Of a stretch of DNA of 64,000 nucleotides, positions 1-8,177 are shown one piece after another. Positions within the stretch are counted from its first letter, which is position 1; each line of letters starts with the position of its first letter. The notes under the pieces were generated by a model that was not told where the DNA came from, searched no databases, and saw only the letters and a program-made list of their open reading frames with translations. The translations under genes and the position numbers were made by a program. Origin of the DNA: Collinsella sp. An7 (GTDB lineage Bacteria > Actinomycetota > Coriobacteriia > Coriobacteriales > Coriobacteriaceae); assembly GCF_002159335.1 (NCBI RefSeq), contig NZ_NFHP01000002.1, forward strand, positions 186,001-250,000, written 5' to 3'.

Positions 1-203
1 CCGAGCCCCTTGATAAAGCCGACCGCGCCGCGCAGGTCGTCGGAGGCCATGGCGTCGTGGACCGCATCCGTTGCCGTCGACCACGCGGAGCGCGCGGCGT
101 CGCCGGCAGACGCCTCCTCTGCCTCGTCGGGCTGGGTGGGATCGGTCTCGATCGAAAGCTTGGGAATCCGCACCGAGCGGGCGTCGTCGCGTTCATCGCT
201 CAT
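1..203 (-). CDS. unidentified protein, 5' part only (runs off the window)
   Basis: An ATG at 203 opens a frame that stays open to the window edge, giving 67 N-terminal residues. It is preceded by a strong AAGGAGG site and overlaps the end of the amaP-like gene by 11 bases, so it is translationally coupled and belongs to the same operon. The visible part is hydrophilic and acidic, rich in Asp, Glu, Ala and Ser, with no membrane segment or motif I recognise. The neighbour suggests a role in the alkaline shock/envelope stress operon, but that is context only. Confidence 0.6.
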   Translation of the reverse strand, partial: MSDERDDARSVRIPKLSIETDPTQPDEAEEASAGDAARSAWSTATDAVHDAMASDDLRGAVGFIKGL

Positions 204-738
204 GGGGGACCTCCTTGGTCACAACGGTGGTCTTGGCGGGCAAAAAGCGCACGCGCGCCGTAACGCCCGGGGTGCCCAGAGTCTCGGCGCAGGCGCGCTC
301 GATGCTATGCTGAATACGTTCGGCAAGCTCGGTGAGGCCTTGGTTGGTAAACGCGATGACCTCAACGGTCGCGCGCAGCTGGTCGCGCTCCCGGCCCAGG
401 ATGCGCCCCTCGACGGACTCCACGAGCACGTCCTCGCGCTCGGCGGCGGTGCGGATGGTCGACTCGAGCGCGCCGAGCGTAACCTCGATCTCGGGGTTTC
501 CGCCGGGGTGCATGCTCACCGGCTCGCGGCGCGAAAGAAAGACCGCGAGCACGGTGATGAGCGCACCGAGCGCGAGCACCACAAGACAGACGCCGAGCGC
601 ACCCTGCATAGTGGGGTCGTCAACGAGCCGCTCAAAGCGCGCCGTGAAGGGCCCGTAGGTGAGCCCCGTCACCACGCCGAGCACCACGATGGCAGAAAGC
701 AGGTAGAAGAAAGCACAGATCTTCTTGATGACGCGCAT
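193..738 (-). CDS. AmaP-like alkaline shock response membrane anchor protein
   Basis: This 181-residue protein has two hydrophobic helices near the N-terminus (about residues 10-30 and 50-75) followed by a soluble domain. That is the architecture of AmaP, which anchors Asp23/Gls24-family proteins at the membrane in Gram-positive bacteria. The C-terminal part, with its ERDQLRATVEV stretch, fits the Asp23/AmaP fold. I chose the ATG at 738 because a GGGAGG site lies 5 bases upstream; a GTG at 744 in frame would overlap that site. It overlaps the next gene by 11 bases. No Asp23 gene is visible inside the window; it may lie beyond the left edge. Family assignment is by architecture. Confidence 0.7.
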   Translation of the reverse strand: MRVIKKICAFFYLLSAIVVLGVVTGLTYGPFTARFERLVDDPTMQGALGVCLVVLALGALITVLAVFLSRREPVSMHPGGNPEIEVTLGALESTIRTAAEREDVLVESVEGRILGRERDQLRATVEVIAFTNQGLTELAERIQHSIERACAETLGTPGVTARVRFLPAKTTVVTKEVPHER

Positions 739-972
739 GCACACCTCCCGGGCAGACGGCGCGAACGCGCGGCGTCCTTGGCCTGCGCGACCCTCTGATT
801 ATACGCGAGCCGGGCCCGCGGCGACATGCCACGGACCCGGCTTAAGGACTTTGTCATAGGTTGGCGGGGCGAGCGCTTGGCGGTACTGCGGGAGACTCGG
901 CGGAAGCGGGCTCCTGCGAGCGCCGGTGCGGCGGGGCGCTGTCACACCTGCGCGCTGACGCGCCGAGAGCGC

Positions 973-1779
973 TTACTCCTCCTCGAGGGCGGCGATGACC
1001 TCGTCGGTCATGTCCATCGTGCTGTAGACGTCCTGGACGTCGTCGAGCTCCTCGAGACGGTCAATCAGACGCTGCACCTTCTTGGCGTCGGCGGCGGAAA
1101 CGGCGGTCGGGGTCGTCGGCACCATGGTGAGCTCGGAGCCCTTGACCTCGACGCCCTGCTCCTCAAGACCATTGGAGACGGCCATGAGATCACCGGGATT
1201 GGTCCAGACGATCCACTCCTCGCCGGCGTCCTCATAATCCTCGCCACCGGCCTCGGCCACGGCCATCATGAACTCCTCCTCATCGCCAGCGGCGCCGTTG
1301 GCCATGAGGTTCTCCTTCTTGTCGTTGGGGTCGACGATCTCCTTGGCAACGACGACCTGGCCCTTGCGCTCAAACTGGAACGCCACCGAGCCCGTGGTGC
1401 CGAGGTTGCCGCCGGAGTGGCTGAAGGCGGAGCGCACGTCGGCCGCGGTGCGGTTGCGGTTATCGGTCAGGCACTCGACGTAGACCGCCACGCCCGCGGG
1501 GCCGTAGCCCTCGTAGACGATGTTCTCGTACACGGCCGCGTCGGCACCAGCGCCAAACGCTTTGTCGATGGCAGACTTGATCTTGTCCTTGGGCATCGAC
1601 TGGGCCTTCGCCTTGGCGACGGCGGCGGCGAGCGACGCGTTGTTATCGGGATTGGGGTCGTTGCCCAGGCGGGCCGCAACGGTGATGTTACGGGAGAGCT
1701 TGGAGAAGAGGGCCGAGCGCTTGGCGTCCTGAGCGCCCTTGCGATGCTTGGTGGTTGCCCATTTAGAATGTCCGGACAT
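973..1779 (-). CDS. yebC: YebC/PmpR family regulatory protein
   Basis: The 268-residue product starts MSGHSKWATTKHRKGAQD, the unmistakable N-terminus of YebC/TACO1-family proteins. Length is slightly above the usual 240-250. Members act as transcriptional regulators or help ribosomes through difficult sequences such as polyproline. The ATG at 1779 follows an AAGGAGT site; 45 further in-frame upstream codons lack the family's conserved start and are rejected. The C-terminus is acidic (ALEEE). It is transcribed away from the ATPase operon, with a 456-base divergent region between. YebC often lies by ruvC in other bacteria; that is not visible here. Confidence 0.95.
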   Translation of the reverse strand: MSGHSKWATTKHRKGAQDAKRSALFSKLSRNITVAARLGNDPNPDNNASLAAAVAKAKAQSMPKDKIKSAIDKAFGAGADAAVYENIVYEGYGPAGVAVYVECLTDNRNRTAADVRSAFSHSGGNLGTTGSVAFQFERKGQVVVAKEIVDPNDKKENLMANGAAGDEEEFMMAVAEAGGEDYEDAGEEWIVWTNPGDLMAVSNGLEEQGVEVKGSELTMVPTTPTAVSAADAKKVQRLIDRLEELDDVQDVYSTMDMTDEVIAALEEE

Positions 1780-2235
1780 GCAAGACTCCTTCATGTATTT
1801 GCGGCCACGGGGCGCTGAGGTGCCGAGCTGGCCCATTTGAGCATGAACTTTAGCATGATATACCGTTTGCGCGCACCGGTACAGTCCCGGCGCGCGCTGC
1901 CACGCAATATGCAAAGAGATTCGAGGCGGACGTGCGAGGCCGCCCGCCGGCGGCGGGGCCGCGTTGCCACCCGCTTCGCGCGGAGCGCGAGATCGCGCCG
2001 TTCACCGAAAATAATTTGGGTGCCATCTCCCGTTATATACATTAGTGCTTTTTGTCAAAACCGCAGTTATATAGCATCAAACATCATTGTGATTGACACT
2101 TGCATGCGGGTTGACCATCTCCTAGGATACCGCGTCATCGCGACCCAACGCATCCGGAGGCGCGGTCGCGGCCGTGTAGTTTCTTTTTTTCTCGCCGTGC
2201 GGAGAGACCGCCGGCATGGGGAGAGGAGAGGTTTC
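1780..2235. other. divergent intergenic region between yebC and the P-type ATPase operon
   Basis: The stretch 2000-2130 is clearly richer in A and T than the flanking genes and probably holds the promoters for both directions. The plus-strand candidate is listed separately. On the minus strand TATCAT near 1855-1860 is a weak -10 candidate for yebC. I see no RNA gene or coding sequence here. Confidence 0.6.
2100..2128 (+). promoter_or_regulatory. candidate sigma-70-type promoter of the P-type ATPase operon
   Basis: TTGCAT at 2100-2105 and TAGGAT at 2123-2128 are separated by exactly 17 bases, about 108 bases upstream of the ATPase start. A second TTGAC lies within the spacer. The match is good but not perfect, and no transcript data are available. 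Confidence 0.45.
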
Positions 2236-5139
2236 ATGGGAAGCCGCTTCGGCGCATCGCAGCCCGTGTATCGCGATGCGCCCACCGCGCCATGGGAGGG
2301 CGCGACGGAGCGGGGCGACCGGCGCGAGGACGCCGACCCGCTCGACACCATCCGCAAACAGACAATCGACCAGGTACTATCGGAACTCGGCTCAAGCCGT
2401 GGAGGCCTCGCGTCCGAAGAGGCCGGCTCGCGCCAGCAAACGGCGGGCAAGAACCTCATCGAGAGCGCGAAGAAGCGATCGCCTCTTTTAGCGTTCCTCT
2501 CAAACTTTACGCACCTTATGGCCGTCCTGCTTTGGGTCGCCGGCTCCATCGCCTTTTTAGCCGGCATGCCCGAGCTCGGCGTCGCCGTATGGCTGGTAAA
2601 CATCATCAACGGCGTCTTCAGCTTCTGGCAGGAGCATCGCGCGAGCCAAGCGACCGAGGCCTTAAAGAAGATGCTCCCCGCCTACGCCACCGTCATCCGC
2701 GATGGGCAGGAGCAAAAAATCCTCGCTGAGGATCTTGTCCCCGGCGATGTGATGCTTCTCGCCGAGGGAGACAAGATCTCGGCTGACGCGCGCGTCATTC
2801 AGAGCTCTGACCTGCAGGTCAACCAGTCGACGCTAAACGGCGAGTCCACCCCGTCGCGCAAGACGGCCGATGCCGTGCTCGAAGAGGGGCTCTCCGCAGC
2901 CGAGATCCCCAACCTCGTCTTCGCCGGTACGAGCGTGTCGGAGGGCAACGGGCGTGCCGTGGTCTTTCGCATCGGCATGGCGACCGAGTTTGGCAAGATC
3001 GCCAGCCTGACGCAGAACATGGAGGCCGCCGAGAGCCCGCTCACGCGCGAGCTGAATCGCCTGACCAAACAGGTCACCGTCTTCGCCATGTGCATGGGCA
3101 TCGCGTTTTTCCTGCTGAGCATGCTGGTGGTGAAAGAGCCGTTTGCGAGCTCGTTCATCTTTGCGCTCGGCATGGTCGTCGCCTTTATTCCTGAGGGGCT
3201 CCTGCCCACGGTGACGCTATCGCTCGCTATGGCAGTGCAACGCATGAGTACGAGAAACGCCCTCGTCAAGAAGCTCGACTCCGTCGAGGCGCTCGGCTCC
3301 ACCAGCGTTATCTGCACCGACAAGACGGGCACGCTCACACAAAACGAGATGACCGTGAACCACTTGTGGACCGCAACGCGCGAATACGAGATCAGCGGCG
3401 TCGGCTACGAGCCGCAAGGCACCATCGAGGCTGAGGGGCGCAGCTGGCGCGCCGTTGACGACGCCGACCTCGAGCTTCTGCTAGAAGGGGGACTTCTCTG
3501 CGGTAACGCGCGCCTCGCCGCACCCGAGACCGAGGGCGGCCGCTGGGAGGTCTACGGCGACCCGACGGAGGCGTGCCTCATCGTCTCCGCAGCGAAAGGC
3601 GGTATCGACCGCGCCGAGCTCGAAAAACGCATGCCGCGCATCAAGGAGCTCCCCTTTGAGAGCCGGCGCAAGCGCATGACGACGGTGCATGCCCTCGAAC
3701 ACCCCGTCGACGGGGCCCGACGCCTGGCGTTTGTGAAAGGCGCCCCCAACGAGGTCGTCCGGCTTTCCACCAAGGTGCGCCGAAACGGCAAAACCGTCGA
3801 GCTCGACGACGCCACGCGCGAGCGCATCATGGCGGCAAACGACACCTATGCGGCCGACGGCCTGCGCGTGCTTGCCGTAGCGTACCGCCCGCTCGATGGC
3901 ATCGACGCCGATGCCGACATCCCGGCGAGCTTGAGCGACTACGATCCCGACACCATCGAGCGCAACCTCACCTTCGTGGGACTCGAGGTCATGATGGACC
4001 CGCCGCGCCCGGAGGTGGCGGCAGCCGTGGCAGAGTGCCGCCGCGCGGGCATCCGCATCGTCATGATTACCGGCGACTACGGCCTCACCGCCGCAAGTAT
4101 CGCCCGGCGCCTCAAGATTGTAGAGGGAGACGACGTCTCGGTCATCTCGGGCTTTGAGCTCGCGCATATGGACGACGAGGAGCTCAAGCGCCGCCTGGCC
4201 GGGCAGGTGGTATTCGCCCGCATGGCACCCGAACAAAAGCTCCGCGTAGTGACGGCCCTTCAGGAAATGGGCGAGATCGTGGCCGTGACCGGCGACGGTG
4301 TGAACGACGCGCCAGCACTCAAGAAGGCCGACATCGGCGTCGCCATGGGCATCACGGGCACCGACGTGGCGAAGGAGGCGGCGGACATGATCCTCACCGA
4401 CGACAACTTCGCCTCCATCGTCGCCGCCATCGAGGAGGGGCGCGCCGTCTACAGCAACATCCGCAAGTTCCTTCTGTATATCTTGAACTCCAATGCACCT
4501 GAGGCCGTGCCGTCAGCCGTGTACCTGCTCTCCGGCGGCGCCGTGCCGCTACCGCTCACCACGATGCAGATTCTTACGATCGACCTCGGCACCGATATGC
4601 TGCCCGCCCTCGGCCTCGGCACCGAGCCTCCCGAGGATGCCATCATGGACCAGCCCCCGCGCGATCCCCACGAGCGCCTGCTCAACCGCCATGTGCTGGT
4701 AAAGGCATTCCTCTGGTACGGCCTTATGGCATCGATCGCTGCGATGGCGGGCTACCTCGTGGTGAACCTGCTGAACGGCTGGGCGCTCGGCATGCCCCTC
4801 TTCGGTGTGGGCGATGACACCGACCCCGTCTACATCCAAGCGACGACTATGACGCTCGCAGGCATCGTCTTCGCGCAGATCGGGCAGGTCATGAACTGCC
4901 GCACGGAGCGCACGTCCGTCCTCAAGATCGGCCTATTCTCCAACCGCCGCATCTTGGTCGGCATCGTGTTCGAGGTAGCGCTCATCGTATTCCTCACGAT
5001 GTTCCCGCCGCTTCAGGCCGTGTTCCACACCGCGCCGCTCGGTTGGCAGGATTACGCGTTCCTCTGCTGCATCCCGCCCGTCGTCTTTGTCATCGAGGAG
5101 GCGCGCAAGGCATGGCTTCGCCGGCGCGCCCGCCGTTAA
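2236..5139 (+). CDS. P-type cation-transporting ATPase, Na,K-ATPase-like (type II)
   Basis: A 967-residue ion pump. The N-terminal cation-ATPase domain leads into membrane helices 1-2 (about 90-125), the actuator domain, helices 3-4 with PEGLL at 319-323, the phosphorylation site DKTGT with Asp362, the hinge TGDGVND at about 685-691 and a C-terminal membrane domain ending in a basic tail. Helix 6 carries IDLGTDM (Asp783, Asp787), and the region around the phosphorylation site reads EALGSTSVICTDKTG; both resemble Na,K/H,K-ATPases (P2C) more than bacterial Ca2+ pumps. The start ATG has a GAGAGGAGAGG site. Two RCK genes follow, 26 bases and then 12 bases apart, pointing to monovalent cation control. 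The transported ion is not proven. Confidence 0.9.
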   Translation: MGSRFGASQPVYRDAPTAPWEGATERGDRREDADPLDTIRKQTIDQVLSELGSSRGGLASEEAGSRQQTAGKNLIESAKKRSPLLAFLSNFTHLMAVLLWVAGSIAFLAGMPELGVAVWLVNIINGVFSFWQEHRASQATEALKKMLPAYATVIRDGQEQKILAEDLVPGDVMLLAEGDKISADARVIQSSDLQVNQSTLNGESTPSRKTADAVLEEGLSAAEIPNLVFAGTSVSEGNGRAVVFRIGMATEFGKIASLTQNMEAAESPLTRELNRLTKQVTVFAMCMGIAFFLLSMLVVKEPFASSFIFALGMVVAFIPEGLLPTVTLSLAMAVQRMSTRNALVKKLDSVEALGSTSVICTDKTGTLTQNEMTVNHLWTATREYEISGVGYEPQGTIEAEGRSWRAVDDADLELLLEGGLLCGNARLAAPETEGGRWEVYGDPTEACLIVSAAKGGIDRAELEKRMPRIKELPFESRRKRMTTVHALEHPVDGARRLAFVKGAPNEVVRLSTKVRRNGKTVELDDATRERIMAANDTYAADGLRVLAVAYRPLDGIDADADIPASLSDYDPDTIERNLTFVGLEVMMDPPRPEVAAAVAECRRAGIRIVMITGDYGLTAASIARRLKIVEGDDVSVISGFELAHMDDEELKRRLAGQVVFARMAPEQKLRVVTALQEMGEIVAVTGDGVNDAPALKKADIGVAMGITGTDVAKEAADMILTDDNFASIVAAIEEGRAVYSNIRKFLLYILNSNAPEAVPSAVYLLSGGAVPLPLTTMQILTIDLGTDMLPALGLGTEPPEDAIMDQPPRDPHERLLNRHVLVKAFLWYGLMASIAAMAGYLVVNLLNGWALGMPLFGVGDDTDPVYIQATTMTLAGIVFAQIGQVMNCRTERTSVLKIGLFSNRRILVGIVFEVALIVFLTMFPPLQAVFHTAPLGWQDYAFLCCIPPVVFVIEEARKAWLRRRARR

Positions 5140-5165
5140 GCCCCGTCTATAGGGAGGAGACCCTT

Positions 5166-5819
5166 ATGAACGTCATCATCGTAGGCATCGGCTTTATGGG
5201 CACGGGCCTTGCCCAGCGCCTCATCCATCAGGGATTCGCCGTAACCGCCGTCGACCAAAACCAAGCCGCGCTCGACGCCCTCGGCACCGATTTTCCCGGC
5301 AGGCGCGTATGCGGTGTGGGCTTTGACCGCACCGTGCTCGAGCGCGCCGGCATCGAGCGCACGGACGCCGTCGTCTCGTGCATGGGGTCCGACGAAGCCA
5401 ACATCGTGGTCGCCCATGTTGCCCGCTCGACCTTCCGCGTGCCCCGCGTTATCGCGCGCCTGCACGACCTCTCCAAGGCGGACACCTACCGCCGCCTCAA
5501 CATCCAGACGATATCGCCCAATGCTTGGGGTATCGCCCGCACCGCCGAACTTCTCACCTACCACCACCTCGACAACGTGTACGAGGTGGGCTCTGGCGAC
5601 GTGGTCTTGGTGCGCGCCGACGTACCGGCGCTGCTCGACGGCACCACGGTGCGCGAGCTCACCGCACTCGGCGAGGTGCAAATCGTGAGCGTTTCCCGCG
5701 ACAACGAGACGTTTATCCCCACGCAGGGCACCGTGCTCTCCGACGGCGACATCGTCTACGCCGCCGTCGCCACGAGCGCCGCGCGCAAGTTCAAGCAGAT
5801 GTTCGGCATCGCCGCATAA
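5166..5819 (+). CDS. TrkA/KtrA-type RCK potassium regulatory protein, first copy
   Basis: A 217-residue protein with an N-terminal Rossmann RCK_N domain starting MNVIIVGIGFMGTGLA (GxGxxG at 7-12) and a C-terminal RCK_C (TrkA_C) domain from about residue 140. Such proteins bind NAD(H), ATP or ADP and gate K+ channels or transporters at the inner membrane. The ATG follows GGAGG by 8 bases. It sits directly behind the ATPase and 12 bases before a second, related gene, so the three are probably one transcript. No TrkH/KtrB membrane subunit is present in the window. Confidence 0.9.
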   Translation: MNVIIVGIGFMGTGLAQRLIHQGFAVTAVDQNQAALDALGTDFPGRRVCGVGFDRTVLERAGIERTDAVVSCMGSDEANIVVAHVARSTFRVPRVIARLHDLSKADTYRRLNIQTISPNAWGIARTAELLTYHHLDNVYEVGSGDVVLVRADVPALLDGTTVRELTALGEVQIVSVSRDNETFIPTQGTVLSDGDIVYAAVATSAARKFKQMFGIAA

Positions 5820-5831
5820 GGAGGACGCATC

Positions 5832-6491
5832 ATGCAGATCATCATCGTGGGCGGCGGAAAGACCGGTTCGCACCTGGCCGCACGCCTTACCGACGACGGC
5901 GCCGCCGTCACCGTTATCGAGAACCGCCCCGAGGCAGCGCAGCGCGTGCGCACCGCCTGCCCCGCCGCCACCGTCATCGAAGGCTCCGGCGCCGACCCGC
6001 GCGTCCTCGAGCGCGCCGGCGTCCATATGGTGGACGCCGTCGCCGCCGTCACGGGCGAGGACGAGGTCAACCTCGTGGTCTCACTGCTCGCCAAGATGGA
6101 ATTTTCTGTCCCGCGCGTTGTCGCCCGTGTCAACAGCCCCGCCAACGCCTGGATGTTCACGCCGGCAAACGGCGTGGATGTGGGCGTGAACCAGGCGGAG
6201 ATCACCGCGCGCTTCATCATGGAGGGCATGAACGCCCGCGATGTCTACACCCTCATGCGGCTCGGGCGTGACGACCACCGCATCGTGCAGGCGACGGTTG
6301 CCCCCAAGGCGCGCGTGGCGGGGCATGCCCTCCGCGACATCGCCTTCCCGGCGGAGACCATCGTGGTGGGTATCGACCACGAGGGCACGCTTGCCGTCCC
6401 CAACGGCGACACCGTGCTCGCCCCTGGCGACGAGGCCGTACTCTTCACCACCGACGGGAGCACCGACGAGCTGCGCCGCCTGTTCTCGTAA
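5832..6491 (+). CDS. TrkA/KtrA-type RCK potassium regulatory protein, second copy
   Basis: A 219-residue paralogue of the previous gene, starting MQIIIVGGGKTGSHLA (GxGxxG), with the acidic residue at the end of strand 2 (VIENRPE) expected for nucleotide binding, and a C-terminal RCK_C domain ending DELRRLFS. AAGGAGGACGCATC precedes the ATG. The pair could form a hetero-octameric ring, as in two-gene Trk systems, or could regulate the upstream pump. Which partner it controls is inference. Confidence 0.9.
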   Translation: MQIIIVGGGKTGSHLAARLTDDGAAVTVIENRPEAAQRVRTACPAATVIEGSGADPRVLERAGVHMVDAVAAVTGEDEVNLVVSLLAKMEFSVPRVVARVNSPANAWMFTPANGVDVGVNQAEITARFIMEGMNARDVYTLMRLGRDDHRIVQATVAPKARVAGHALRDIAFPAETIVVGIDHEGTLAVPNGDTVLAPGDEAVLFTTDGSTDELRRLFS

Positions 6492-6542
6492 GGGTGCTCG
6501 GAACATACGGCGCGCACGCCCGCCTGCCGCGCGCGCCGTATA

Positions 6543-6603
6543 GGGGACGGGGCACGGGAGCTGCCGCGCATTCCGCGCAAGACAGCCAGCGTGCCCCGTC
6601 CCC
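6543..6603. repeat. palindromic repeat of the GGGGACGGG family, copy 1
   Basis: GGGGACGGGGCACG at 6543-6556 is perfectly complementary to 6590-6603, with a 33-base loop that itself contains GCGC-rich complementarity. It lies between the convergent ends of the second RCK gene and lgt. The GGGGACGGG core links it to the copies at 20707, 35640, 42663 and 53358. Confidence 0.7.
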
Positions 6604-6664
6604 GTATCTATTCGTATATCCAGCCCCTGTTCCCAAGGGGGCCGGTGCCGTAGGTGTCGGTACG

Positions 6665-7483
6665 TCACCCCACGTAATCGCGCTGGGGCCGTTTGAGGCG
6701 CAGCGCGACGATCAGCACGGCGACGCCCGCGACCACGAGCGGCAAGCTCAAAAGCTGCCCCATGGTGATGACACCGCCCAACAGGTACCCGAGCTGCGCA
6801 TCGGGTACGCGCACAAATTCGACCAAGATGCGCGCGACACCGTACCCTATGAGAAAGATGCCGAGGAACGTCCCCTGCGGCAGCGTCGGCTTCTTGCGGC
6901 TCAAGAGATAGAGCACCAAAAAGAGGACCACACCCTCGAGCAGAGCCTCATAGAGCTGGGAGGGATGGCGCGGCACCTCGCCCGCCGCCCCGCCAAAGAC
7001 CACGCCCCAGGGCAGGTCGGTCGGCTTGCCCCAAAGCTCGCCGTTTACAAAGTTGGCGCAGCGTCCGAGCGCCAGGGCGATGGGCGCGCCGATCACGGCG
7101 AGGTCGGCGATGGTCCAAGGCGAGATACGCATCACGCGACAGGCGATGAACCCGCCCACGATGCCGCCCACGAGCCCGCCGTGAAAGCTCATGCCGCCGT
7201 GGTTGGTCATGAGGATCTCCCACGGGTGCGTCCAGTAGTAGCCATCTCCGTAAAAGACCACGTAAAAGAGGCGCGCGCCGACTACGAGCCCAAAGAACAC
7301 CGCAAAGACCACCATCGACAGGTCGTCGCCCGTGAGGCTGAGCCCCCAGCGCCGCTGGGTGCGCCACATCACGAGCGCGGTGAGCGCCGTGCCCACCACG
7401 TAGGCCAAGCCATACCAGTAGATGGTGATGGGCCCCGCCGAGAACGCGACGGGGTCCAGCATCTGGTAGAGATCGTTGAGCAC
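6665..7483 (-). CDS. lgt: prolipoprotein diacylglyceryl transferase
   Basis: A 272-residue integral membrane enzyme that transfers diacylglycerol from phosphatidylglycerol to the lipobox cysteine of prelipoproteins. The Lgt signatures are visible: MSFHGGLVGGIVGG, GRCANFVNGELWG and RHPSQLYEALLEG. About seven membrane helices are present, as in the family. The start is GTG at 7483 with an AAGG site 7 bases upstream; a later in-frame ATG would remove conserved N-terminal sequence. It begins 9 bases after the NifU-like gene stops, so the two are probably co-transcribed. A likely substrate is the lipoprotein at 37510. Confidence 0.95.
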   Translation of the reverse strand: MLNDLYQMLDPVAFSAGPITIYWYGLAYVVGTALTALVMWRTQRRWGLSLTGDDLSMVVFAVFFGLVVGARLFYVVFYGDGYYWTHPWEILMTNHGGMSFHGGLVGGIVGGFIACRVMRISPWTIADLAVIGAPIALALGRCANFVNGELWGKPTDLPWGVVFGGAAGEVPRHPSQLYEALLEGVVLFLVLYLLSRKKPTLPQGTFLGIFLIGYGVARILVEFVRVPDAQLGYLLGGVITMGQLLSLPLVVAGVAVLIVALRLKRPQRDYVG

Positions 7484-7492
7484 CGGGCGACC

Positions 7493-7777
7493 TTAGAACG
7501 GCGTGTACTCGTCGTAGAGGTCGCTCGCGCCGGCCTGACCGAGGTCGTTTACGGCCACAACGCGCGTAACGCCCGGGACGTTCTCCTTGAGGATGCGCTC
7601 GATGCCCATCGAGAGGGTGAGCTGGCTCATGGGGCATCCCGCGCAGTGGCCGGTGAGCTCGAGCGAGACCTCGCCCTCGTCGTCGACCCCGCGGTAGATC
7701 ATGTCGCCGCCGTCGGCCTGCAGGTTGGGACGGATCTGGTCGAGAACCTTAACCAGCAGCTCTTCGTTAACCGCCAC
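7493..7777 (-). CDS. NifU C-terminal-domain Fe-S cluster scaffold protein
   Basis: A 94-residue protein that is only the NifU-like C-terminal domain, with the cluster-binding CxxC in GHCAGCPMSQLTL. Such Nfu-type proteins carry or deliver 4Fe-4S clusters to target enzymes. The start is GTG at 7777, chosen because AAAGGAGCC lies just upstream and the upstream in-frame residues are low-complexity basic sequence. Likely clients within this window include GltB and GltD. It is directly upstream of lgt. Confidence 0.92.
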   Translation of the reverse strand: MAVNEELLVKVLDQIRPNLQADGGDMIYRGVDDEGEVSLELTGHCAGCPMSQLTLSMGIERILKENVPGVTRVVAVNDLGQAGASDLYDEYTPF

Positions 7778-8177
7778 GTTGGCTCCTTTCTGTATACGAG
7801 CGCCGCCCGAGGGCCGCGCGATCGCGCTAACGTGATGTGCGTATGGTACTACAAGCCGCTTGGCGCGCCGCGCGCGACCGCCGCGGCGAGCCCGCTGCCG
7901 CGCTTGGGGCGCGGTACCTGTGGACAAACGATGGAGCCGCCGGGCGTAAGGTTCGCATCAGGTTCCGGGTGCATCATGCAGGTGTCGGCGCGATACAGCC
8001 TTCCCCATCCCGCGCCGATTCGGCAGGCGCCCGCTCGCACGCCCTCCCCCATCCCAAGGGCGCGGCACGGGCGCTTTTTGCCGTAGGGCTGAGCAACGGC
8101 CGCAGCCGGCACCCCGCGCTGCCGGCGCGGCAGTGCCGCAAGGCCGCTGGCGACGACGGCGGGCGTGGGCCCCACCG
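7778..8177. other. 400-base gap between the NifU-like gene and the OPT transporter gene
   Basis: No plausible gene is present on either strand. The region is extremely GC-rich. It contains a long-range complementarity GCGCCCG ... CGGGCGC followed by TTTTT near 8028-8085 (plus strand), which looks like a terminator although no plus-strand gene precedes it. It probably holds the OPT gene's 3' end signals and the NifU-like gene's promoter, but I cannot place either firmly. Confidence 0.4.

Noticed and set aside
10-798. Long plus-strand open frame opposite the AmaP-like gene
   Set aside because: It is the antisense shadow of the minus-strand gene; no ribosome site, and the product is low-complexity Arg/His/Ala as expected from GC-rich reverse frames.
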